From positions 1-64,000 of the forward strand of contig NZ_JAFJSY010000005.1 in NCBI RefSeq assembly GCF_019857225.1: a stretch of DNA of 64,000 nt. The letters run 5' to 3'. This document shows, piece by piece, positions 58,385 to 64,000 of this stretch (positions within the stretch are counted from its first letter, which is position 1; each line of letters starts with the position of its first letter). Source of the stretch: Streptomyces plumbidurans. GTDB taxonomy: Bacteria > Actinomycetota > Actinomycetes > Streptomycetales > Streptomycetaceae. The position numbers and the translations under genes were made by a program. The notes beneath the pieces were generated by a model. It worked only from the letters and a program-made list of their open reading frames with translations, was not told where the DNA came from and searched no databases.

Positions 58385-61300
58385 ATGACCGACGGAGTCG
58401 ACAACAGGAACGGCAGGACAGTGCGCCGGAGAACGGTGCTCACCACCGCGCTGGGCGTGGTGCCCGTCGCCCTCGCCGGTGGCACGGCAGGCGCCGTACC
58501 GGCCGAGGCCGCGCCGCTCGGGGAGCGCGCTGCCGTCGAGGGCCTGACCGTCGAGCACCGCACGAACCCCCTGGGCGTGGACGCCGCCCACCCGCGCTTC
58601 GGCTGGCGCATGGCCTCCTCGGCCCGGGGCCGGCGCCAGTCCGCGTACCGCATCCTCGTCGCGTCCTCGGCCGAACGCCTGGTCCGGGGCCGCGCCGACG
58701 TCTGGGACAGCGGCCGGATCGCCGCCGCCGACTCGGTGGCCATCCGCTACGCCGGAAACGCGCTGCGCCCCTCGACCCGCCACCACTGGACGGTTCAGGT
58801 GTGGGACGAGCGCGGCCGTCCCCTCCCGGCCGCCCCGCCCGCCCACTTCGAGACCGGTCTGCTCAGCACCGACGGCGTGACCGGCTGGGACGGCGCGAAG
58901 TGGATCAGCATGGCGGGCAAGGCGCCAGGCAGCGCCGGATCGCCACTGCTCAGACGGGAGACGGCTCTCAAGGGCCGCCGGGTGAGCGAGGCCCGGCTCT
59001 ACGTCTCCGCTCTCGGCGTGTACGAGGCCTACGTCAACGGCCGGCGCGTCGAGGCACCGCAGGACGGCGGCACGACCCCCGAACTGCTCACCCCGGGCTG
59101 GACCAACTACGACACCACCGTCAGCTACCTGACCTACGACGTCACCGAGCTGATCGGCCAGGACCGACAGGTCACGCTCGCGGCCGTGCTCGGCAACGGC
59201 TGGTACAACGGCCGCATCGGCGAGAACAGCGTCTACTGGTCCAGGGACGGCAACCCTCTCGCCCTCAAGGCCAAGTTGCTGATCCGCTACGCCGACGGCT
59301 CCACGCAGACCGTCGTGACCACACCCGGCGACGACTGGCGGGCCACGGACACCGGCCCCTACCGCGCCGACGACATCTACGACGGGCAGACCTACGACGC
59401 CCGCAAGGAGATACCCGGCTGGACCGCGAGCGGCTTCGACGCCTCCGCGTGGGCAGGCACCGAGGAACACCCGTACGCTCGCAGGTTCCCGGACGCCAAG
59501 CTGGTCGCCTACCCGGGCGAGAGCGCCCGGCTGATGTCCCGCTGGGACCGGCGCCCGCAGTCGGTCACCGTGTACACCGGGGTCACCGGCGAGGCCGGCA
59601 GCCCCAACGGCAGGGGCCACGTCGTCGTCGACCCCGCCCGCACGGTCACCGACCCGGCGAAGGCCGCCACCGCCCAGGTCACCCTGCACCCCGGCGACAC
59701 CGCCGTGGTCGACCTCGGCCAGAACATGGTCGGCGTCCCCCGCTACAGCCTGCGCGGCCCGGCCGGCGCCCAAGTCACCCTCAAACTGGGCGAGATGCTC
59801 AACGACACGAGCGCGGGCGCCGACGGCCCCGAGGGCTCGGTCTACCGCGCCAACCTGCGCTCCGCCAAAGCCACCAGCACCTACACCCTCAAGGGCGACC
59901 CGGCGGGGGAGACCCACCAGGACTCCCTCACCTTCTACGGCTTCCGCTACGCCTCCGTCACCGCGACCGACACCGTCACCCTCACCGGACTGACCGGCAA
60001 GGTCGCCACCTCCGCGATCCGCGAGACCGGCGCGATCAGCACCGACGACGCCACCGTCAACCAGCTCATCAGCAACGTCCATTGGGGCCAGCGCGGCAAC
60101 TACCTGTGGGTGCCCACCGACTGCCCGCAGCGCGACGAACGCCTCGGCTGGACCGGCGACACCCAGCTCTTCTCCAACACCGGCCTCTACAACGCCGACG
60201 CCGTCAACTTCCTCAGCCACTTCGAGGACACCCTGATCGAGTCCCAGAAGACCTACGGCGCGGACGGCACCCAGTTCACCCACGTCGCCCCCGGCAACCG
60301 CTACAACGGGCCCGAACCGGCCAGCGGTTGGGCCGACGTCGGCGTGGTCGTGCCGTGGACCGTCTGGCAGATGTCCGGCGACACCACGATCGTCGACCGC
60401 AGTTGGGCGGCGATGACGGCGTACATGGACTGGATCCACGCGCGCACCGGCGACACCTACGCAGGGCAGGGCGCGATCTTCGGCGACTGGCTCGCCTTCC
60501 AGGACACCAGCACCCAGTTCATCAGCGACCTCTACTACGGCCACAGCGCCCGCCTCATGATCGACATGGCCCGCGCCACCGGCCGCACCGCCGAAACCGC
60601 CGCCTACGAGGACCTGTTCGGCCACATCAAGCGTGCGTTCATCACCAAGTACGTCGTCACCGACCCGGCCACCGGGAAGATCACCGTCCGCTCCAGCCTC
60701 GGCAACGCGCCGTCCACGGGCGGCAAGCCGGAGGACAACACGCAGACGTCGCTGCTGTGGATCCTCAAACTCGGCTTCTACGACACCGAGGCCCAGCGCC
60801 GCGAGCTGGTGGCGATGCTCGCCGACAACATCGGCAACGACGCGGCCTACAAGGCCGCCCACCCCGACAGCACACGGGTCAAGTACGCCGAGAACACCCT
60901 CTCCGTCGGCTTCCTCGGCGTGAACGTCCTGGCCCCGGTCCTCACCGACGAGGGCCGCGTCGACCTGGCGTACAAACTGCTGCACCAGGACGCGATGCCG
61001 TCCTGGCTGTTCTCGGTGGAGAACGGCGCCACCACCGTCTGGGAGCGCTGGAACTCGTACTCCAAGAAGGACGGGTTCGGCCCGGTCGACATGAACTCGT
61101 TCAACCACTACTCCTACGGCGCGATCATGGAGTGGATGTACGAGAGCATGGCCGGCATCGCCAAGGATCCGGCCGAGCCCGGATTCAAGCACTTCTTCCT
61201 GCGGCCGCACGTCGACCCGACGGGCAAGATCACCCAGGTGTCGGGCTCGCACCTGTCCCCGTACGGCGAGATCACCAGCGCCTGGTCGGCCACGGACCGG

Positions 61301-61498
61301 CGGCTGACCTACCGGGCCACCGTGCCCGCCAACAGCACGGCCACCCTGCGCATCCCCACCACCGATCCGGACACCGTCCGCGAGGGCCGCACCCCGCTCG
61401 CCCGGGTGCGGGGCGTGAAGTTCCTGGGCTTCGCGGACGGCACGGCTTCGTACCGACTCCCGTCCGGGGCCTACGAGTTGACGTCGGCGCTCGGCTGA
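58385..61498 (+). CDS. Tat-exported GH78 alpha-L-rhamnosidase
   Basis: This 1037-residue protein has a twin-arginine signal RRRTVLTTALGVVPVALAGG and a mature enzyme with an N-terminal Ig-like region, carbohydrate-binding beta domain and catalytic (alpha/alpha)6 barrel. The GH78 acid site is TDCPQRDERLGWTGD (about 578-592) and the base is a glutamate in ENGATTVWERW (Glu879 or Glu887). It releases L-rhamnose from plant glycosides outside the cell. AAGGGA precedes the ATG at 58385. Two LacI-type operators upstream and the facing lutCBA operon suggest rhamnose utilisation. Its 3' end overlaps lutC by 28 bases. Confidence 0.95.
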   Translation: MTDGVDNRNGRTVRRRTVLTTALGVVPVALAGGTAGAVPAEAAPLGERAAVEGLTVEHRTNPLGVDAAHPRFGWRMASSARGRRQSAYRILVASSAERLVRGRADVWDSGRIAAADSVAIRYAGNALRPSTRHHWTVQVWDERGRPLPAAPPAHFETGLLSTDGVTGWDGAKWISMAGKAPGSAGSPLLRRETALKGRRVSEARLYVSALGVYEAYVNGRRVEAPQDGGTTPELLTPGWTNYDTTVSYLTYDVTELIGQDRQVTLAAVLGNGWYNGRIGENSVYWSRDGNPLALKAKLLIRYADGSTQTVVTTPGDDWRATDTGPYRADDIYDGQTYDARKEIPGWTASGFDASAWAGTEEHPYARRFPDAKLVAYPGESARLMSRWDRRPQSVTVYTGVTGEAGSPNGRGHVVVDPARTVTDPAKAATAQVTLHPGDTAVVDLGQNMVGVPRYSLRGPAGAQVTLKLGEMLNDTSAGADGPEGSVYRANLRSAKATSTYTLKGDPAGETHQDSLTFYGFRYASVTATDTVTLTGLTGKVATSAIRETGAISTDDATVNQLISNVHWGQRGNYLWVPTDCPQRDERLGWTGDTQLFSNTGLYNADAVNFLSHFEDTLIESQKTYGADGTQFTHVAPGNRYNGPEPASGWADVGVVVPWTVWQMSGDTTIVDRSWAAMTAYMDWIHARTGDTYAGQGAIFGDWLAFQDTSTQFISDLYYGHSARLMIDMARATGRTAETAAYEDLFGHIKRAFITKYVVTDPATGKITVRSSLGNAPSTGGKPEDNTQTSLLWILKLGFYDTEAQRRELVAMLADNIGNDAAYKAAHPDSTRVKYAENTLSVGFLGVNVLAPVLTDEGRVDLAYKLLHQDAMPSWLFSVENGATTVWERWNSYSKKDGFGPVDMNSFNHYSYGAIMEWMYESMAGIAKDPAEPGFKHFFLRPHVDPTGKITQVSGSHLSPYGEITSAWSATDRRLTYRATVPANSTATLRIPTTDPDTVREGRTPLARVRGVKFLGFADGTASYRLPSGAYELTSALG

Positions 61499-62139
61499 TC
61501 GCTCACCAGCACCACCTCCAGGGTGCGCGGACCGTGCACCCCCTCGACCCGGTCCAGCTCGATGTCACTGGTCGCCGACGGACCGGAGATCCACGTCAAC
61601 GGGCGGGCCGGGTCGAGGCGTTCGAGAGCCTGGGGCACGGAGGAGACGACCTGCTCCGGGACCCGTACGACACAGATGTGGTGGTCGGGGACCAGGGTGA
61701 TGCGGCGGCGGCCCTGGTCGGGGGAGCCGTCGAGGACGATGGTGCCGGTCTCGGCGATGGCGACGGCGCAGCCGGTGACGACACTGTCCACCTTGTCCAG
61801 CTCGTGCGGCGTGCTCACCGCACGGTCGTGGACCCTGGTGGGGTCGGCGGCCGACATCCACTCGGGCGGCAGCCACGGCGGCACCAGCACGTACTGGGGT
61901 CCCCGCTCGGCGAGCAACCGCATGATGAGGTACGGCAGTTCGTCCGTCGTCGTGCGGTGCACGAGCGCCCGGTAGTCCGCCAGATTCTCGGCGAGGAGGT
62001 TCACCGTCTCCTCGACACTCCGCTCGCCGTGCTCCCGCAGATAGTCGCGCGGAACCACCTGCTCGTACGGCGTGTCGTCCTTCGGTACGTCGGCGAGCGC
62101 CCGCCGCACCCGGCCCAGAACCCGTTCCCTGCTGCTCAC
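61471..62139 (-). CDS. lutC: Lactate utilisation protein LutC
   Basis: This 222-residue LUD-domain protein begins SSRERVLGRVRRAL and has the conserved AVAIAETGTIVLDGSPDQGRR and HICVVR segments. The GTG at 62139 overlaps the lutB stop (GTGA). With LutA and LutB it oxidises L-lactate to pyruvate through Fe-S clusters. The gene overlaps the rhamnosidase end by 28 bases in antisense. Confidence 0.93.
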   Translation of the reverse strand: MSSRERVLGRVRRALADVPKDDTPYEQVVPRDYLREHGERSVEETVNLLAENLADYRALVHRTTTDELPYLIMRLLAERGPQYVLVPPWLPPEWMSAADPTRVHDRAVSTPHELDKVDSVVTGCAVAIAETGTIVLDGSPDQGRRRITLVPDHHICVVRVPEQVVSSVPQALERLDPARPLTWISGPSATSDIELDRVEGVHGPRTLEVVLVSDQPSADVNS

Positions 62140-63614
62140 TTGGCGCCGCCCTTTCCACCGTTGGTCCGCTGCCACCAGTCCCGGAACGGCTCGGCCGGAA
62201 CCGCCGGCAGGTCCCGGCTGTCGCTCCATGCCCTGCCCGGCCCGGGCAGGGTGCGCGGATGCAGTCGGCGCGTGCGGGAGGCGAGGCGCTGGCCAGTGCG
62301 CAGGGCGCCGGGGTGGGTGAACGCCCAGCGTGCGGCACGCATCGCGGTCCGCTCGGCGGCATGACCCTTCGCGGGCTGCAATACCACCTTGTTGCCCTCG
62401 CGGACCACCTGCCCGCCCTCCACGACCCGCTCGCGCAGATGCACCAGCACCTCGGGGATGTCGATCGCGACCGGGCACACCTCGTAGCAGGCACCGCACA
62501 GACTCGACGCGTACGGCAGTGAGGCGTCGATCTCGCTTGCCGTGCCGCGCAGTTGGGGGCTGAGGATGGCGCCGATCGGGCCCGGGTAGACCGAGCCGTA
62601 GGCGTGGCCGCCCGCCCGTTCGTACACCGGGCAGACATTGAGGCAGGCCGAGCAGCGAATGCAGCGCAGGGCCTGCCGGCCGACCTCGTCGGCGAGGGTG
62701 TCGGTGCGGCCGTTGTCGAGCAGGACCAGATGGAAGGTCTGCGGGCCGTCCCCGTCGGTCGTGCCGGTCCACATCGAGGTGTACGGGTTCATGCGCTCGG
62801 CCGTCGAGGAGCGGGGGAGGGTCTGCAGGAAGACCTCCAGGTCCCGCCAGGTCGGCACGATCTTCTCGATGCCGACGACCGAGATCAGCGTCTCGGGCAG
62901 GGTGAGGCACATCCGTCCGTTGCCCTCGGACTCGACGACCACCAGCGTGCCGGTCTCGGCGACCATGAAGTTGGCGCCGGAGATGCCGACCTTGGCGCGC
63001 AGGAACTTCTCGCGCAGATGGAGACGGGCCGCCTCGGCGAGCTCCGCGGGCGTGTCGGTGAGGCCCTCCGGTGCCGGGCGGCCCCACTCGCTCATCTCGC
63101 GCTCGAAGATGTCCCGGATCTCACCGCGGTTGCGGTGGATGGCCGGGACCAGGATGTGCGAGGGCCGGTCCTTGCCCAACTGCACGATCAGCTCGGCGAG
63201 ATCGGTCTCGTAGGCGCGGATGCCCTCCGCCTCCAGAGCCTCGTTGAGCCCGATCTCCTGTGTGGCCATCGACTTGACCTTGACGACCTCCGACTCGCCC
63301 GTCTCCTTGACCAGTTGAGCGACGATCCGGTTGGCCTCCTCGGCGTCGGCCGCCCAGTGCACCGTGCCGCCCGCGGCCGTGACCGACTCCTCCAACTGCT
63401 CCAGATACCGGTCGAGATGACGCAGCGTGTGGTCCTTGATCCGCTTGCCGGCCTCCCGCAGCGCCGCCCAGTCGGACACCTCCGCCACGGCCTTGGCCCG
63501 CTTGGCCCGGATGGTGTGCGTGGCGTGGCGCAGGTTCCCGCGCAGCGTCTGGTTGCCCACCGCCTCGTGCGCGGCCTTCGGGAAGGCCGGCATCCCGACG
63601 AACGTCCCGCTCAT
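62136..63614 (-). CDS. lutB: Lactate utilisation protein LutB, iron-sulfur
   Basis: This 492-residue protein has an N-terminal LUD domain (GISGANFMVAETGTLVVVESEGNGR) and a C-terminal ferredoxin-like pair: Cys318-Cys321-Cys324-Cys328 in CIRCSACLNVCP and Cys373-Cys376-Cys380 in CGACYEVCP, binding two [4Fe-4S] clusters. It links LutA and LutC in L-lactate oxidation. It overlaps lutA by ATGA and lutC by GTGA, a tight operon. L-lactate here could arise from rhamnose via lactaldehyde. Confidence 0.95.
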   Translation of the reverse strand: MSGTFVGMPAFPKAAHEAVGNQTLRGNLRHATHTIRAKRAKAVAEVSDWAALREAGKRIKDHTLRHLDRYLEQLEESVTAAGGTVHWAADAEEANRIVAQLVKETGESEVVKVKSMATQEIGLNEALEAEGIRAYETDLAELIVQLGKDRPSHILVPAIHRNRGEIRDIFEREMSEWGRPAPEGLTDTPAELAEAARLHLREKFLRAKVGISGANFMVAETGTLVVVESEGNGRMCLTLPETLISVVGIEKIVPTWRDLEVFLQTLPRSSTAERMNPYTSMWTGTTDGDGPQTFHLVLLDNGRTDTLADEVGRQALRCIRCSACLNVCPVYERAGGHAYGSVYPGPIGAILSPQLRGTASEIDASLPYASSLCGACYEVCPVAIDIPEVLVHLRERVVEGGQVVREGNKVVLQPAKGHAAERTAMRAARWAFTHPGALRTGQRLASRTRRLHPRTLPGPGRAWSDSRDLPAVPAEPFRDWWQRTNGGKGGAK

Positions 63615-64000
63615 GCCGCAGGCTCCTCTTCCGTGCTGGCCAGGATCTCCGCGATGTGCACCGGCCGCATCCCGCTGTCGAGCCGCGTCATCGTGCCGCC
63701 GATGTGCATCAGACAGGAGTTGTCGGCCGCGCACAGCACCTCGGCGCCGGTCGACTCGGCGTTGCGCACCTTGTCCGTGCCCATCGCCGCCGAGACGTCG
63801 GCGTTCTTCAGGGCGAAGGTGCCGCCGAACCCGCAGCACTCCTCGGCGCCCGGCAGCTCGACCAGCTCCAGGCCCTTCACGGCCTCCAGCAGACGGCGCG
63901 GACGGTCCCCGAGACCGAGGCTGCGCAGCCCGTGACAGGTGGGGTGATAGGTGACCCGGTGCGGATAGCAGGCGCCGACGTCGGTCACGCCCAGGACGTC
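63611..64000 (-). CDS. lutA: LutA, Fe-S lactate utilisation protein (5'-truncated at window edge)
   Basis: The visible C-terminal 129 residues have the CCG-type cysteine-rich domain: TYHPTCHGLR, ECCGFGGTFALKN and CAADNSCLMHIGG. This fits LutA/GlpC-type subunits, which bind [4Fe-4S] clusters. The reading frame is open to the window edge. The stop overlaps the lutB ATG. Missing are the N-terminus and any upstream rhamnose genes. Confidence 0.93.
   Translation of the reverse strand, partial: DVLGVTDVGACYPHRVTYHPTCHGLRSLGLGDRPRRLLEAVKGLELVELPGAEECCGFGGTFALKNADVSAAMGTDKVRNAESTGAEVLCAADNSCLMHIGGTMTRLDSGMRPVHIAEILASTEEEPAA

Noticed and set aside
58331..61252. A 970-codon open frame antisense to the rhamnosidase
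   Set aside because: The sense strand encodes a complete GH78 enzyme with signal peptide and catalytic motifs.
63611..63988. A short complete gene ending at 63988
   Set aside because: The frame continues to the window edge with LutA homology, so the apparent internal start is not the real one.

Overview
The window reads as chromosomal DNA of a Streptomyces or close relative. It is very GC-rich with strong G/C preference at third codon positions, frequent GTG and one likely TTG start, twin-arginine exported enzymes, sugar ABC transporters without their own ATPase, and dense one-component regulators (LacI, TetR, MarR, LysR, XRE, DauR-like). I saw no rRNA or tRNA gene, CRISPR array, transposase, prophage or polyketide/NRPS cluster. 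It is a metabolic and regulatory accessory region. The species cannot be fixed from sequence alone.

Layout. 1-5.6 kb: end of a fructosamine-kinase gene, a Tat-exported molybdopterin oxidoreductase with its 2Fe-2S subunit, a frameshifted kinase-like gene and a DUF4389 membrane protein. 5.9-12.1 kb: sugar importer (two permeases, lipoprotein), GH127 beta-L-arabinofuranosidase and divergent LacI regulator. 12.2-17 kb: exported hydrolase, methyltransferase, XRE/SDR pair, aldo-keto reductase. 17-20.6 kb: acyl-CoA dehydrogenase, CaiB-type CoA transferase, MaoC-like hydratase. 20.6-30 kb: efflux and redox genes with LysR, MarR and TetR regulators. 30.5-36.1 kb: TetR with TetX-like monooxygenase, divergent from a LacI-pobA-aldehyde dehydrogenase operon that should convert aromatic aldehydes to protocatechuate. 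36.2-48.6 kb: thioredoxin, disulfide reductase, peptide deformylase, PepSY protein, two overlapping MarR genes, pirin, CoiA-like nuclease, DauR-like regulator with PLP dehydratase, cupin. 48.6-53.8 kb: MoxR/CoxE pair, TetR, MacB/FtsX-type ABC pair. 54-58.1 kb: osmoprotectant (betaine/choline-type) importer whose ATPase gene lies apart on the other strand. 58.4-64 kb: exported GH78 alpha-L-rhamnosidase facing lutCBA, consistent with rhamnose use through lactaldehyde and lactate.

The most unusual signal crosses unrelated genes. At least six genes end in short tandem repeats that contain the gene's own stop codon: SDR near 15.97 kb, TetX-like gene at 30.47 kb, aldehyde dehydrogenase at 36.12 kb, MarR-like gene at 41.59 kb, betaine-binding protein at 56.27 kb and its unknown neighbour at 56.93 kb. 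Units are 13-26 bp and differ at each locus, so this looks like a recurrent process at gene 3' ends rather than one repeat family. Several clear palindromic operators are also present, notably three 12-bp sites spaced exactly 15 bp between the TetR and LacI genes at 32.3 kb.
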